DNA of 64,000 nucleotides from Chromohalobacter sarecensis (GCF_023061135.1 NZ_JAKGAN010000001.1:62001-126000); one strand, 5' to 3'; positions 19,188 through 29,907 are shown, counted from the stretch's first letter. Translations and numbers: made by a program. The notes: generated by a model not told the origin, from the letters alone.

Positions 19188-19943
19188 ATGGCACAAGTCA
19201 ATATGCGTGACCTGCTCAAGGCAGGCGCTCACTTCGGTCACCAGACCCGTTACTGGAACCCGAAGATGAGCAAGTACATCTTCGGTGCACGCAACAAGAT
19301 CCACATCATCAACCTCGAGCACACGCTGCCGGCGCTGAACGACGCGCTCGCCGTGGTCGAGAAGATGGTAGCCTCCAACAATAAGGTCCTGTTCGTCGGC
19401 ACCAAGCGCGCCGCCAGCAAGATCGTCAAGGAAGAGGCTCGTCGTGCCGGTCAGCCGTTCGTCAACCATCGTTGGTTGGGCGGCATGCTGACCAACTTCA
19501 AGACTATTCGCGTGTCGATCAAGCGTCTGCGCGAACTTGAAGCCATGCACGAAGACGGCACGTTCGAGAAGCTGACCAAGAAAGAAGTCCTGATGGCGAC
19601 CCGCGAGCAAGATAAGCTCGAGCGCAGCGTCGGTGGTATCAAGGACATGGGCGGCCTTCCCGACGCGCTGTTCGTGATCGACGTCGATCACGAGCGCATC
19701 GCGATCAACGAAGCCAACAAGTTGGGCATTCCGGTCATCGGTGTCGTCGATACCAACTCCAATCCGGACGGTGTCGACTACGTGATCCCGGGCAACGACG
19801 ACTCCATTCGCGCCCTTCAGATCTACACTCAGGCCGTCGCCGACGCCTGCGTGCAGGCCAAGGGTAACAGCGCTAGCGAGTTCGTCGAAGTGACCGACGA
19901 GGCGAGTGAAGCGAACGAAAAGAACGAAGCCGCCGCCGAGTAA
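19188..19943 (+). CDS. rpsB: 30S ribosomal protein S2
   Basis: 251-residue small-subunit protein. It opens [27 protein letters not shown] and contains FVGTKRAA and [12 protein letters not shown], all characteristic of S2. AGGAG lies seven bases before the ATG. It is followed by a strong intercistronic terminator-like hairpin and then tsf, the standard rpsB-tsf pair. The C-terminus is acidic, as usual in halophile-adapted proteins. Confidence 0.99.
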   Translation: MAQVNMRDLLKAGAHFGHQTRYWNPKMSKYIFGARNKIHIINLEHTLPALNDALAVVEKMVASNNKVLFVGTKRAASKIVKEEARRAGQPFVNHRWLGGMLTNFKTIRVSIKRLRELEAMHEDGTFEKLTKKEVLMATREQDKLERSVGGIKDMGGLPDALFVIDVDHERIAINEANKLGIPVIGVVDTNSNPDGVDYVIPGNDDSIRALQIYTQAVADACVQAKGNSASEFVEVTDEASEANEKNEAAAE

Positions 19944-20020
19944 TGGGGCGGGTCCGTGCTGACGCTCGTACGCGAGCGACGAGATACTAGGCAGCCCGTG
20001 AAGGCGGCGCAGCACGGATC

Positions 20021-20045
20021 AAAAGGGGGCTACAGGCCCCCTTTT
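20021..20045 (+). terminator. Intercistronic terminator/attenuator between rpsB and tsf
   Basis: A perfect 10-bp stem AAAAGGGGGC / GCCCCCTTTT with a five-base loop and a T-run. In E. coli an attenuator in the same place lowers tsf relative to rpsB; the same role is likely here. Confidence 0.8.
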
Positions 20046-20208
20046 CACCGTCCGGATGCAAGGGCGGTGAACCCTGAAGGAATTCTTCATTCAAAGGAGA
20101 TGCTGGTCGCACGTCGCGCGTGCATGTCACGCCAAGTCACGCTCAAGCCGTGCCGGCGACGAGGCAGCGTTTCCACCAGACGTCGAACCACATTCAGAGG
20201 TATTTACC

Positions 20209-21078
20209 ATGGCAGCTATCAGCGCATCTCTGGTCAAGGAACTGCGCGAGCGCACCGGTCTCGGCATGATGGAGTGCAAGAAAGCGCTTACCGAAGCCGA
20301 CGGTGACATCGAAACCGCCATCGAAAATCTGCGCAAGAATTCTGGCCTGAAAGCGGCCAAGAAAGCCGAGCGTACGGCAGCCGAAGGGGCCGTGGTGACG
20401 CGTGTCGCCGATGACGGCTCTTACGCTGTGATGCTCGAGGTCAACTCCGAGACCGATTTCGTGGCGCGCGATGAAAACTTCACCGCCTTCACCGACCAGG
20501 TCGTCGCCAAAGTGTTCGAAACCAAGAGCAATGATGTGGCGAGCCTGATGGAAGGCGGGCTGGAAGACGCGCGTCAGCAGCTGGTGCAGAAGATTGGCGA
20601 AAACATCAGCGTGCGTCGTGCGGTAGTCGTCGATGCCCCGCAAGGCGGTGTCGTGGGTGCCTATGTGCACGGTAGCCGTATCGGCGTGCTGACCGTTCTC
20701 AGTGCGGGCAATGCCGACGTGGCTAAAGACATTGCCATGCACGTGGCGGCAATCAATCCGAGCGCCGCGCATCCGGAAGACATGCCCCAGGCGGAACTGG
20801 ACAGCGAAAAGGCGATCATCCTGGCGCAGCCGGACATGGCGGGCAAGCCGGCGGAAATCGCCGAGAAGATGGTTCAAGGTCGCCTGAAGAAGTACCTGGC
20901 CGAAAACAGCCTGACTCAGCAGCCTTTCGTCAAGGACCCCAACCAGACCGTGGCCGAGTACGTGAAGGCTGCGGGTGGCGAAGTGGTCAGCTTTACCCGC
21001 TTCGAAGTGGGCGAGGGCATCGAGAAGGAAGAAGTCGACTTCGCTCAGGAAGTCATGGATCAGGCGCGTCGCAGCTAA
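20209..21078 (+). CDS. tsf: Elongation factor Ts
   Basis: 289-residue nucleotide exchange factor for EF-Tu. The N-terminal module [24 protein letters not shown] and the core segment [11 protein letters not shown] are family signatures. GAGG lies seven bases upstream of the ATG. It follows rpsB and precedes pyrH and frr, the usual order. A long hairpin separates it from pyrH. Confidence 0.98.
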   Translation: MAAISASLVKELRERTGLGMMECKKALTEADGDIETAIENLRKNSGLKAAKKAERTAAEGAVVTRVADDGSYAVMLEVNSETDFVARDENFTAFTDQVVAKVFETKSNDVASLMEGGLEDARQQLVQKIGENISVRRAVVVDAPQGGVVGAYVHGSRIGVLTVLSAGNADVAKDIAMHVAAINPSAAHPEDMPQAELDSEKAIILAQPDMAGKPAEIAEKMVQGRLKKYLAENSLTQQPFVKDPNQTVAEYVKAAGGEVVSFTRFEVGEGIEKEEVDFAQEVMDQARRS

Positions 21079-21098
21079 GCTGTCATGTACCTGTGCTG

Positions 21099-21130
21099 GC
21101 GATGGCGTGCGCAGATGCGCACGCCATCGC
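21099..21130 (+). other. Perfect 14-bp hairpin between tsf and pyrH
   Basis: GCGATGGCGTGCGC and its exact complement flank a four-base loop (AGAT), starting 20 bp after the tsf stop. There is no T-run, so it is a poor intrinsic terminator. It may stabilise the 3' end of the rpsB-tsf message or mark RNA processing. Confidence 0.7.
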
Positions 21131-21202
21131 GTATCCGGCCGACGCTCGGCCGAGCCGTTCCCCACTACGCCGATACAGTCCGCTGAGACGAGGAGAGTCC
21201 GA

Positions 21203-21964
21203 ATGTCTGTTCCCACCGATCGTAGCGCCGCTTCCCAGGAGCGTAACGAGAAGTCGAAGTACAAGCGCATTCTGTTGAAACTGTCCGGCGAAGCCCTGAC
21301 GGGTGAGCACGAGTTCGGGATTGACCCCAAAGTGCTCGATCGCATGGCGCTGGAAATCGGCCAATTGGTCGGAATCGGTGTTCAGGTGGGGATCGTGGTC
21401 GGCGGCGGCAATTTGTTCCGTGGGGCGGCGCTCCACGCGGCGGGCATGGAACGCGTCACCGGTGATCACATGGGTATGCTGGCCACCGTCATGAACGCGC
21501 TGGCCATGCGCGATGCCCTGGAGCGTTCCAATATTCGTTCGCGGGTGATGTCGGCGATTCCCATGAGCGGTGTCGTCGAGCATTACGACCGGCGTACCGC
21601 CATTCGTTACCTGACCTCGGGCGATGTGGTGATTTTCTCTGCGGGGACCGGTAACCCGTTCTTCACTACCGACTCGGCGGCCTGCCTGCGCGGCATCGAG
21701 ATCGATGCCAATGTGGTGCTCAAGGCGACCAAGGTGGATGGTGTTTACAACAAGGACCCGGTCAAGCACAGCGATGCCACCAAGTACGAACGTCTCTCCT
21801 ACGACGATGTGCTCGACCAGAAGCTCGGCGTGATGGATTTGACCGCTATCTGCTTGGTGCGGGACCATGATATGCCGGTGCGCGTGTTCGATATGACCAA
21901 GCCGGGGGCCTTGCTCAACCTCGTGGTTGGGGGCAAGGAAGGAACGCTGGTAGATAGAGGCTGA
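21203..21964 (+). CDS. pyrH: UMP kinase
   Basis: 253-residue hexameric UMP kinase of the amino acid kinase fold, making UDP from UMP and [17 protein letters not shown] near residue 22 and GGGNLFRG near residue 65 are the phosphate-binding signatures; [16 protein letters not shown] is also typical. The start at 21203 follows GAGGAGAG. A short acidic/basic N-terminal extension precedes the first strand. frr begins five bases after the stop. Confidence 0.98.
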   Translation: MSVPTDRSAASQERNEKSKYKRILLKLSGEALTGEHEFGIDPKVLDRMALEIGQLVGIGVQVGIVVGGGNLFRGAALHAAGMERVTGDHMGMLATVMNALAMRDALERSNIRSRVMSAIPMSGVVEHYDRRTAIRYLTSGDVVIFSAGTGNPFFTTDSAACLRGIEIDANVVLKATKVDGVYNKDPVKHSDATKYERLSYDDVLDQKLGVMDLTAICLVRDHDMPVRVFDMTKPGALLNLVVGGKEGTLVDRG

Positions 21965-21968
21965 AACA

Positions 21969-22526
21969 GTGATCAACGATATTAAGAAAGACGCCGACTC
22001 GCGCATGAAGAAAAGCGTCGAGTCGCTGAATGCCAACTTCCACAAGATCCGTACCGGGCGCGCGCATCCCAGCTTGTTGGATGCGGTGCACGTGGATTAC
22101 TACGGTGCCGACATGCCGCTCAATCAGGTGGCCAGCGTCAATGTGGAAGATGCGCGGACTCTGGCGGTGGTGCCGTGGGAAAAGAGCATGGTGCCCAAGG
22201 TCGAGAAGGCCATCATGACCTCCGGCCTGGGTCTCAATCCCGCCGCTGCGGGTAATGTGATTCGCGTGCCTTTGCCGCCACTGACTGAAGAAACGCGCCG
22301 CAATTACATCAAGCAGGCGCGCGGTGAGGCGGAAAACGCGCGGGTTGCGATCCGCAACGTGCGGCGTGATGCCAACGGTGATCTCAAGGCGCTCCTCAAG
22401 GAGAAAGAGGTCACTGAAGACGATGAGCATCACGCCATCGATGAGATCCAGAAGATGACCGACAAGTATGTCGCCGAAATCGATAAGCTTCTGGAAACCA
22501 AGGAACATGACCTGCTGCAGGTCTGA
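21969..22526 (+). CDS. frr: Ribosome recycling factor
   Basis: 185-residue factor that, with EF-G, splits post-termination ribosomes. [26 protein letters not shown] is the family signature region. The start codon is GTG at 21969, with GAGG nine bases upstream inside the end of pyrH. Length equals E. coli RRF (185). Confidence 0.98.
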   Translation: MINDIKKDADSRMKKSVESLNANFHKIRTGRAHPSLLDAVHVDYYGADMPLNQVASVNVEDARTLAVVPWEKSMVPKVEKAIMTSGLGLNPAAAGNVIRVPLPPLTEETRRNYIKQARGEAENARVAIRNVRRDANGDLKALLKEKEVTEDDEHHAIDEIQKMTDKYVAEIDKLLETKEHDLLQV

Positions 22527-22561
22527 GAGGTGACCGTCGGGACGCGCTTCCGTCGATCTCC

Positions 22562-23335
22562 ATGATACGGGATCCCATGACCTCACAGCCGTTTTCTCCA
22601 CCCCGTGCGGGCGAGCTGCCACGCCACGTGGCGGTCATCATGGATGGTAACAATCGCTGGGCGCGTGCACGTGGGCTGTCCGGCATCCGCGGGCATCGCG
22701 CGGGTGTCGAGTCGGTGCGTGCAGTGATTCGCCGCGCCGCCGAGCGTGGCATCGACACGCTGACCTTGTTCGCCTTCTCCAGCGAGAACTGGAAACGCCC
22801 TGCCTCCGAGATTGACGCGCTGATGGAGCTTTTCTTGATCGCCCTCAAGCGCGAGGTGAAAAAGCTCCACAACCATGGTATCCGGCTTTCGGTGATCGGC
22901 CAGCGCGAGGCGTTTTCCACGTCCATCCAGCAATATATCGAGCGTGCCGAGACCATGACCCGCGACAATCAGGGCCTTCACCTGGTGATTGCGGCCAATT
23001 ATGGTGGCCGCTGGGATATTACGCGTGCCGCGCGACGGTTGGCGCAGCGGGTCTCGGCGGGGGAGCTGTCGCCCGACGCCATCGATGAGGAAGCACTGGG
23101 CGCTGAAATCAGCCTGTCCGATGAAGCACCCGTCGACTTGTGTATCCGCACTAGCGGTGAGCAACGGGTTTCCAACTTCTTGCTGTGGCAACTCGCCTAC
23201 GCGGAATTCTATTTCACTCCCGAGCTGTGGCCGGATTTCGGTGCCGAGGCATTCGATGCTGCGCTAAGTGCCTACCAAGAGCGTCAGCGCCGTTTCGGCA
23301 TGTCCCCGGAACAAGTCGAGGCGCATGGTGCTTAG
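22562..23335 (+). CDS. uppS: Undecaprenyl diphosphate synthase
   Basis: 257-residue cis-prenyltransferase making the C55 lipid carrier for peptidoglycan and O-antigen. VIMDGNNRWARARG contains the catalytic Asp, and RTSGEQRVSNFLLWQLAYAE is the C-terminal signature. Start ATG 22562, or ATG 22577 (MTSQPFSPP), cannot be decided. The last 11 bases overlap the start of cdsA. Confidence 0.97.
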   Translation: MIRDPMTSQPFSPPRAGELPRHVAVIMDGNNRWARARGLSGIRGHRAGVESVRAVIRRAAERGIDTLTLFAFSSENWKRPASEIDALMELFLIALKREVKKLHNHGIRLSVIGQREAFSTSIQQYIERAETMTRDNQGLHLVIAANYGGRWDITRAARRLAQRVSAGELSPDAIDEEALGAEISLSDEAPVDLCIRTSGEQRVSNFLLWQLAYAEFYFTPELWPDFGAEAFDAALSAYQERQRRFGMSPEQVEAHGA

Positions 23336-24128
23336 GCAACGTATCCTCACGGCGCTGGTCCTGGCGCCATTGGCGCTGCTCGGCCTGTTCGGGCTCACTG
23401 GTCCTCTTTTTGCCTTGTTTACGGGGGCGATCGTGCTGATCGGTGCCTGGGAATGGGCCAACCTGGCCGGTTTCAAGCGCCAACTGCCGCGTCTTGCCTT
23501 CGTCGCCGCCTGTGCCGTGGCGATGCTTCTTCTATGGCTGAGCGGTGCCGTGCACCAGCCTTGGCCGTTGTGGTTGGGTATGTTGGGTTGGCTGGCCAAT
23601 CTCTATTGGGTGGTTCGCTACCCCCAGCAACACGCGCAATGGCAAGGTCGTGTGGTGCGCCTGGGCATGGGCCTGTGGGTGCTGTTACCGTGCTGGATCG
23701 GCTTCGTGCAATTGCGCGACGACGGCGCGGCATGGCTGCTATTCGTGCTGTTGCTGGTGTGGGTTGCGGATATCGGTGCCTACTTCGCGGGGCGTGCGTT
23801 CGGGCGCCGCAAACTGGCTGTGCACGTGAGCCCCGGAAAATCCTGGGAAGGCGTCTATGGCGGTATGGCGGCGGTCGCAGTGCTGGCCCTGGTCTTCGCA
23901 CAGTGGCAGGGAGTGGCCGGCAGTGATGCACTGTGGCTGATGGTCTTGGCGCTGCCAGTGGTGCTGATCTCGGTGCTGGGCGACTTGTTCGAGAGTATGC
24001 TCAAGCGCCAACGCGGCTTGAAGGATTCGAGCCACTTGCTGCCCGGACACGGCGGTGTACTCGATCGCATCGACAGTTTGACCGCCGCGATTCCGCTTTT
24101 CGTATTGTTGCGCCCATGGTTGGGCTGA
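23325..24128 (+). CDS. cdsA: Phosphatidate cytidylyltransferase
   Basis: 267-residue integral membrane enzyme converting phosphatidic acid and CTP to CDP-diacylglycerol. About seven to eight hydrophobic helices are visible. The C-terminal signature SMLKRQRGLKDSSHLLPGHGG followed by VLDRID is complete. ATG 23325 (or GTG one codon later) gives the usual start of the first helix and an 11-bp overlap with uppS. Confidence 0.97.
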   Translation: MVLRQRILTALVLAPLALLGLFGLTGPLFALFTGAIVLIGAWEWANLAGFKRQLPRLAFVAACAVAMLLLWLSGAVHQPWPLWLGMLGWLANLYWVVRYPQQHAQWQGRVVRLGMGLWVLLPCWIGFVQLRDDGAAWLLFVLLLVWVADIGAYFAGRAFGRRKLAVHVSPGKSWEGVYGGMAAVAVLALVFAQWQGVAGSDALWLMVLALPVVLISVLGDLFESMLKRQRGLKDSSHLLPGHGGVLDRIDSLTAAIPLFVLLRPWLG

Positions 24129-24136
24129 GGTGACGC

Positions 24137-25342
24137 ATGGAATATGCCGATTGCGCTCGGATACAACGTGTGACCGTGCTCGGAGCCACCGGCTCCATCG
24201 GTAAGAGCACCCTCGATGTCATTGCCCGTCATCCCCAGCGTTATCGACTGCATGCCTTGACCGCCTACCGTTCGCGCGAAACGCTGCGCGATCAATGCTT
24301 GGTTCATCGTCCCGATGTTGCGGTACTCGGCGAGGAGCGCGACGCTGCCTGGCTGCGTGATGCTCTCGCCGAGGCGGGCATCGATACCCAAGTGCGCGCC
24401 GGTGAGGCGGCGTTATCGGAAGTGGCCGGAAGCGCCGACAGCGAGGTGGTGATGGCCGCCATCATGGGGGCGGCCGGCTTGATGCCGACGCTGGCCGCAG
24501 TGCGCGCCGGCAAGCGCGTGCTGCTCGCCAACAAGGAAGCCCTGGTGATGTCCGGCGCGCTGTTCATGGAGGCCGTCGAACGCCATGGTGCGGTATTGTT
24601 GCCCATCGATTCTGAACATAATGCCATTTATCAGTGTCTACCCACCGAGCACCGTGGTGGGTTGGCACGTCAGGGCGTGACGCAGTTGTTGTTGACCGCT
24701 TCCGGCGGGCCTTTTCGTGACTGGTCCCAGACGCAGCTGAAAGCCGTGACGCCGGAGCAGGCGTGTGCGCATCCCAACTGGTCGATGGGCCGCAAGATCT
24801 CGGTGGATAGCGCTACGTTGATGAACAAGGGGCTCGAGCTGATCGAGGCATGCTGGTTGTTCGATGCGCGGCCGGAACAGATTCAGGTCGTGGTGCATCC
24901 GCAAAGCGTCGTTCACTCCATGGCCGCGTATAGCGATGGCTCGGTGATCGCGCAGTTGGGCAACCCCGATATGCGTACGCCGATTGCCTATGGGCTGGCC
25001 TGGCCCGAGCGCATCGATGCTGGCGTGGCGCCGTTGGATCTGTTTCAGGTGGCGCGCCTCGACTTCGAGGCGCCCGATGAAGCACGCTTCCCGTGCCTGC
25101 GTCTCGCCCGTGAGGCAATGGCCGCAGGCGGTACCGCCCCGGCCACGCTCAATGCCGCGAATGAAGTGGCGGTGGAAGCGTTTCTCGATGCACGGCTCGG
25201 GTTCGCGGATATTCCACGCCTGGTGGCGGCGGTCTGCGAGGCTTGCGAGGTGCATTCGGCGCATGAATTGAGCGCGGTGCTGGCCGCAGACGAGGCGGCG
25301 CGGCGCGAGGCCGAACGTCAATTGACGCGGTTCGCGTCATGA
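24137..25342 (+). CDS. dxr: 1-deoxy-D-xylulose 5-phosphate reductoisomerase
   Basis: 401-residue first committed enzyme of the MEP isoprenoid pathway. NADPH site [15 protein letters not shown], active-site motifs [22 protein letters not shown] (Asp/Glu metal ligands) and [13 protein letters not shown] are all present. It lies between cdsA and rseP, as in other gammaproteobacteria; with uppS it supplies lipid carrier synthesis. Confidence 0.98.
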   Translation: MEYADCARIQRVTVLGATGSIGKSTLDVIARHPQRYRLHALTAYRSRETLRDQCLVHRPDVAVLGEERDAAWLRDALAEAGIDTQVRAGEAALSEVAGSADSEVVMAAIMGAAGLMPTLAAVRAGKRVLLANKEALVMSGALFMEAVERHGAVLLPIDSEHNAIYQCLPTEHRGGLARQGVTQLLLTASGGPFRDWSQTQLKAVTPEQACAHPNWSMGRKISVDSATLMNKGLELIEACWLFDARPEQIQVVVHPQSVVHSMAAYSDGSVIAQLGNPDMRTPIAYGLAWPERIDAGVAPLDLFQVARLDFEAPDEARFPCLRLAREAMAAGGTAPATLNAANEVAVEAFLDARLGFADIPRLVAAVCEACEVHSAHELSAVLAADEAARREAERQLTRFAS

Positions 25343-25382
25343 TGCGCGGGCTTGGCAAGCCGCAGGAAGGAGGTCGACCCCC

Positions 25383-26738
25383 ATGGGCGTGATTGAGAAT
25401 CTGCTGGCGGTCATCGTGGTGCTAGGGTTGTTGATCACCTTCCACGAGTACGGCCATTTCTGGGTGGCGCGGCGTTGTGGCGTGAAGGTGCTGCGTTTCT
25501 CAGTGGGCTTCGGCAAGCCGCTATGGTCGCGCGTCGACCGCCATGGCACGGAGTTCGCCGTAGCTGCGATCCCGCTGGGTGGCTACGTCAAGATGCTCGA
25601 CGAGCGTGAGGGCCCGGTGGCACCGGAGGAGCAAGCGCAGGCATTCAATCGTAAGAGTGTCTGGGCACGCATCGCCATTGTCTCGGCTGGACCGCTGGCG
25701 AACTTTTTGCTCGCCTTCGTCGCCTATTGGGCGCTGTTCGTCTATGGCACGACTACGGTGGCGCCGGTGATCGGTGACATTGCTGCGGACTCGCCGGCTG
25801 CCAAGGGCGGCTTGCAGTCCGGACAGGAGATCGTGGCCGTCGAGGGCGAGCACACGCCTTCCTGGGGGGACGTCAATCTCAAGTTGGTGGCGGCGATTGG
25901 TGCCAACGGTGAGCTCGAGGTCACGACGCGTGATTCCGAGACGGCTTCGCAAGAGCGTCATCGCGTGCCGGTCAACGACTGGTTGGTACGCCAGGATCCG
26001 CCGCGCCCCTTGGCCACGTTGGGGGTGACGCCATGGCGTCCCGAGCTGCCCGCCGTGCTGGGAGAGGTGCTGGATGATGGGCGTGCCCAGCAAGCCGGGC
26101 TGCAGAGCGGCGACCGTATCGTCAGCGTCGACGGTGTCGCCGTCGAGGATTGGATGGCATTCGTCGAACGGGTGCGTGACAACCCCGGTAAGACGCTTGC
26201 GCTGCGAGTCGAGCGTGACGGTGAACGCCGCGACGTGGAGTTGACGCCGGCCACGCGCGAGCAGGAAGACGGCGCGGCGATGGGTTATATCGGCGTGGGC
26301 GTGCAGACTACCGAGTGGCCCGAGCGTTACCGTCGCGAGATTCGTTATGGGCCGCTGGACGCGATCGGTGAGGCGGTGAGCAAGACCGGCGAGATGAGCT
26401 TGCTCACGCTGGATTCGATCCGCAAGATGCTGGTCGGGTTGATCTCGCCCTCCAATCTGTCGGGGCCGGTGACGATTGCACGTATCGCGGGCGATTCCGC
26501 GCGTAATGGCGTGGAAAGCTTCATCAGCTTCCTGGCCTATTTATCGATCAGCCTGGGGGTCCTCAATCTCTTGCCGATTCCCGTGCTCGACGGCGGTCAC
26601 TTGGTGTACTACCTGATCGAAGCGGTGCGGGGGCGTCCGGTGCCCGAGGCGGTACAAGCCTTTGGGTTGCGCATCGGAGTCGCCTTGGTGGGTTCGTTGA
26701 TGTTGATGGCGTTGTATTTCGATTTGATGCGTCTGTAG
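25383..26738 (+). CDS. rseP: Site-2 membrane protease RseP
   Basis: 451-residue intramembrane zinc protease that cleaves the anti-sigma factor RseA in the envelope stress response. HEYGH at residues 21-25 is the zinc motif in the first helix; NLLPIPVLDGGHL near residue 390 holds the third ligand. Two PDZ domains lie between (around residues 120-190 and 220-290). AGGAGG precedes the ATG. It is directly upstream of bamA, whose substrates its pathway monitors. Confidence 0.97.
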   Translation: MGVIENLLAVIVVLGLLITFHEYGHFWVARRCGVKVLRFSVGFGKPLWSRVDRHGTEFAVAAIPLGGYVKMLDEREGPVAPEEQAQAFNRKSVWARIAIVSAGPLANFLLAFVAYWALFVYGTTTVAPVIGDIAADSPAAKGGLQSGQEIVAVEGEHTPSWGDVNLKLVAAIGANGELEVTTRDSETASQERHRVPVNDWLVRQDPPRPLATLGVTPWRPELPAVLGEVLDDGRAQQAGLQSGDRIVSVDGVAVEDWMAFVERVRDNPGKTLALRVERDGERRDVELTPATREQEDGAAMGYIGVGVQTTEWPERYRREIRYGPLDAIGEAVSKTGEMSLLTLDSIRKMLVGLISPSNLSGPVTIARIAGDSARNGVESFISFLAYLSISLGVLNLLPIPVLDGGHLVYYLIEAVRGRPVPEAVQAFGLRIGVALVGSLMLMALYFDLMRL

Positions 26739-26756
26739 GGGGCGTCGTTGCGAGAC

Positions 26757-26772
26757 AGCCCGCCAGCGGGCT
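26757..26772 (+). terminator. Weak hairpin after rseP
   Basis: AGCCCGC and GCGGGCT form a tight hairpin followed by TTTAAT, 19 bp after the rseP stop. The loop is small and the T-run short, so termination is probably partial. Confidence 0.35.
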
Positions 26773-26860
26773 TTAATGTGGGCCATCAATGGCATGTCGT
26801 AAGCGGCCATCGGCCGCAAGGATGAGCGACCCGGGTGTCACGGCGAGGCGGGGTACGACC

Positions 26861-26888
26861 TTGCCAGTCACCTAGGGAAATGTATAAG
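26861..26888 (+). promoter_or_regulatory. Putative promoter of bamA
   Basis: TTGCCA (26861-26866) and TATAAG (26883-26888) are 16 bases apart, with TG just before the -10. This would let bamA-skp-lpx be transcribed independently of rseP. A sigmaE-type sequence was not found. Confidence 0.5.
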
Positions 26889-26935
26889 GTGCCTGTTCCA
26901 TGAGCGGGCGGACTCGAGAAAAGCGAATCGACTGC

Positions 26936-29272
26936 ATGAAGATCAAGACCATCGGATTGGCGGCGCTGCTGCTGTCAGCGACTCCTGCGGCACTGGCGGC
27001 CTCCTTCGAGATTTCAGATATTCGCGTGGAAGGGCTGCAGCGCGTATCGCCGGCATCGGTGTTCAATGCCTTTCCAGTCAGTGCGCGCGACCAGGTCGAT
27101 GACCGCGAATTGGCCGAAGCATCGCAGGAACTGTTCGATACCGGCCTATTCGACGACATTGAGCTGTCGCGTGATGGCGATGTATTGATCGTCAACGTGG
27201 TCGAGCGCCCCACCATCGCCAGCATCGAGCTCAACGGCAACTCTCAGGTGGCCGATGAGGACCTTCGCAAGGGCATGACCGAGGCCGGGCTCGATGAAGG
27301 CCAGGTGTTGCAGCGTTCGACGCTCGATGAGGTGCAGCGCGAGCTCGAGCGGCTTTACCAATCCCAAGGGCGTTATAGCGCCAATATCGAGACCAGCGTC
27401 GAGGAGCTCGACAACAACCGCGTCGAAGTCGATATCGATATCAACGAGGGTGCGGTCGCCAAGATTCACCAGATCAACTTCGTCGGCAATCAAGACTTCG
27501 ACGACGATACCCTGCGTGACTTGTTCGCGCTGGAAGACAAGCCGGGTTGGTTCTTTGGCTGGTTTTCCGACGATGAATATTCTCGCGACAAGCTCTCGGG
27601 CGATCTCGAGACGCTACGCTCCTTCTACCTGGACCGCGGCTACGTCAATTTCGACATCAGCTCGTCTCAAGTGTCGATCAGTCCCGACAAGTCCGACATC
27701 TTCATCACCATCAACGTCGATGAAGGCAAACGCTACAAGCTCGACGAGGTTCGTTTTGCGGGCGATCTCAAGATCGACGAAAGCGAGGCGCGTGAGCTGG
27801 TGACCGCCGAACCCGGTGAATATTATTCGGAAAGCGCGATGACCGAGTCTTCCGAGGCCTTGCGTAAGCGCCTCGGGGCCGAAGGGTTCGCCTTCGCCGA
27901 GATCAACAGCGTGCCCGAGGTCGATGCCGACGGCGATACCGTGGATGTGACCTTCCAGGTCGAACCGGGGCGGCGTGCCTATGTGCGGCGCATCAATTTC
28001 GAGGGCAATACCACGACCCAGGACGAAGTGCTGCGTCGCGAGATGGTCCAGATGGAAGGCGCACCGGCTTCCACCGACCAGATCAGTCAATCCCGCGAGC
28101 GTCTGGAGCGCCTGGGCTTCTTCCGCTCGGTGGATGTCGAAACGCGCCCTGTGTCCGATGAGTCCGACCAGCTTGACGTGACCTACAACGTCGAGGAGCA
28201 GCCATCCGGGTCGGTCTCGGCCAGCCTGGGCTTTTCGCAAAGCGCCGGGGTCATCTATGGTGCGTCGTTGTCCCAGAGCAACTTCCTGGGGACGGGCAAC
28301 CGCGTCAACGTCAATGCGCAGAAAGGTGACTATTTCACCAACCTCAACTTCGGCTACACCGACCCCTACTGGACGCTGGACGGCATCTCGCGCGGCTATA
28401 ATCTCTATTATCGCGAGACCAATTACGAAGACTTCGACGACATTTCGACCTATTCCTCGGATGCCATCGGCGGCAGCGTCAACTTCGGCTATCCGATCAA
28501 CGATCTATCGCGGCTGAACTTCGGCTTCGGCGTCGAGGATCTGTCGCTCGATACCTATCGCGATACGCCGGCTGAAATCGTCCAGTACACGGACGACGAG
28601 GGTGAGGACTTCATGAATTACAAGCTCACCGCCAGCTGGACGCGCAACAACCTCAATCGCGGCATCATGCCCACCGACGGCAGCTATCAGAAACTGTCGC
28701 TGGAGACTGCGGTGCCGGGAAGCGATACGCAGTACTACAAGACCCGCTATGAAGGTCAGAAGCTGTTTGAATTCCGTCCCGAGTGGTCACTGAAATTCAG
28801 TACTAACGTGGGCTATGCGGACACCGTCGGTGACGATGCCTACCCGTTTTACGAAAATTTCTACTCGGGTGGACTGGGCTCGGTACGCGGCTTCTCCAGC
28901 AATACGTTGGGGCCGAATACCACGCCACGTAATGACGGGGACGATGACACCCTGGGGGGTAACGTGCTCGTCGAAGGCTCGGCCGAGTTGATCTATCCCT
29001 TCCCTTGGGTCGAGGACCGCCGTTCGCTGCAGACCAGCGTCTTCTTCGATGCTGGTAACACCTACTTGACCGATTGCTACGATGTGCCGGAGGGTACAAG
29101 TTCTAGCTGCAGCAGTGGTGTGGATATGGGTGACCTGCGCTATAGCGTCGGGCTAGGACTTTCCTGGCTGACCCCGGTGGGACCGTTGACCTTCAGTGTC
29201 GCCAAGCCGCTCAGCGACGAAGACGGTGATGATACTCAGGTCTTTCAATTCTCGCTGGGTCAGACCTTCTAA
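26936..29272 (+). CDS. bamA: Outer membrane protein assembly factor BamA
   Basis: 778-residue Omp85 protein, the core of the BAM complex that inserts beta-barrel proteins into the outer membrane. A signal peptide (about residues 1-21, ending ALAA) is followed by five POTRA domains (about 22-420) and a C-terminal 16-strand barrel ending in Phe. The loop 6 VRGF motif is visible in GSVRGFSSN. The start is ATG 26936, where the signal peptide begins. The order rseP-bamA-skp-lpxD is typical. Confidence 0.98.
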   Translation: MKIKTIGLAALLLSATPAALAASFEISDIRVEGLQRVSPASVFNAFPVSARDQVDDRELAEASQELFDTGLFDDIELSRDGDVLIVNVVERPTIASIELNGNSQVADEDLRKGMTEAGLDEGQVLQRSTLDEVQRELERLYQSQGRYSANIETSVEELDNNRVEVDIDINEGAVAKIHQINFVGNQDFDDDTLRDLFALEDKPGWFFGWFSDDEYSRDKLSGDLETLRSFYLDRGYVNFDISSSQVSISPDKSDIFITINVDEGKRYKLDEVRFAGDLKIDESEARELVTAEPGEYYSESAMTESSEALRKRLGAEGFAFAEINSVPEVDADGDTVDVTFQVEPGRRAYVRRINFEGNTTTQDEVLRREMVQMEGAPASTDQISQSRERLERLGFFRSVDVETRPVSDESDQLDVTYNVEEQPSGSVSASLGFSQSAGVIYGASLSQSNFLGTGNRVNVNAQKGDYFTNLNFGYTDPYWTLDGISRGYNLYYRETNYEDFDDISTYSSDAIGGSVNFGYPINDLSRLNFGFGVEDLSLDTYRDTPAEIVQYTDDEGEDFMNYKLTASWTRNNLNRGIMPTDGSYQKLSLETAVPGSDTQYYKTRYEGQKLFEFRPEWSLKFSTNVGYADTVGDDAYPFYENFYSGGLGSVRGFSSNTLGPNTTPRNDGDDDTLGGNVLVEGSAELIYPFPWVEDRRSLQTSVFFDAGNTYLTDCYDVPEGTSSSCSSGVDMGDLRYSVGLGLSWLTPVGPLTFSVAKPLSDEDGDDTQVFQFSLGQTF

Positions 29273-29356
29273 AGCAGGCTGACACAGCGTCATGCGCCAA
29301 GTGCGGTGGCGTGACCGCCGCACCGAGTGACCATAACGAATCAAGGAGAGGGTGTG

Positions 29357-29860
29357 ATGCGCAAATTGACGGGTGCCCTGTGTCTTGGGGTGATGAGTGT
29401 GCTGTCCATGCCGGCCATGGCGAACGAGGTTGGCGTTATCGACTGGCGTCAGGCGTTGCTGGATTCGGATGCCGCCCAGCGTTCGATGAACGAGCTCAAG
29501 AATCAGATCGGCGACAAGAAGCAGCGCGCCGAGTCACTCAGCCAGGAATTGCAGCAGTTACAACAGAAGCTGCAGCAAGATGGCGCGGTGATGTCCGATT
29601 CTGAGCGCACTAACGCTCAACAGGAGTTGCGTACCAAGGGTTCCGAGTTCCAGCAGTTGCGTCAGCAGATTCAGCGCATGCAACAGGAAAAGGAACAGTC
29701 CTTCATGCAGTCGGCCAAGCCCAAGCTCGACCGTGCCGTCGAACAGGTCGTCGAGCGGCATGACTTGGACCTCGTGGTGGATCGTGATGCGGTGGTGTAT
29801 TCAGAGGATAGCCTCGACGTCACCGAAGAAGTTACCCGCATCTTTAACTCGCTCAACTGA
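29357..29860 (+). CDS. skp: Periplasmic chaperone Skp (OmpH family)
   Basis: 167-residue chaperone that holds unfolded outer-membrane proteins for BamA. A signal peptide (about 1-22, ending AMA) is followed by VGVIDWRQALLDSDAAQRSM and two long Gln-rich helices that form the tentacles of the trimer. AAGGAG lies nine bases before ATG 29357. It sits directly after bamA. Confidence 0.94.
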   Translation: MRKLTGALCLGVMSVLSMPAMANEVGVIDWRQALLDSDAAQRSMNELKNQIGDKKQRAESLSQELQQLQQKLQQDGAVMSDSERTNAQQELRTKGSEFQQLRQQIQRMQQEKEQSFMQSAKPKLDRAVEQVVERHDLDLVVDRDAVVYSEDSLDVTEEVTRIFNSLN

Positions 29861-29907
29861 GCCCATGGGGCGCCGATGGCGCCCATGGCTAGCGGTTCCA
29901 AGCGCAC

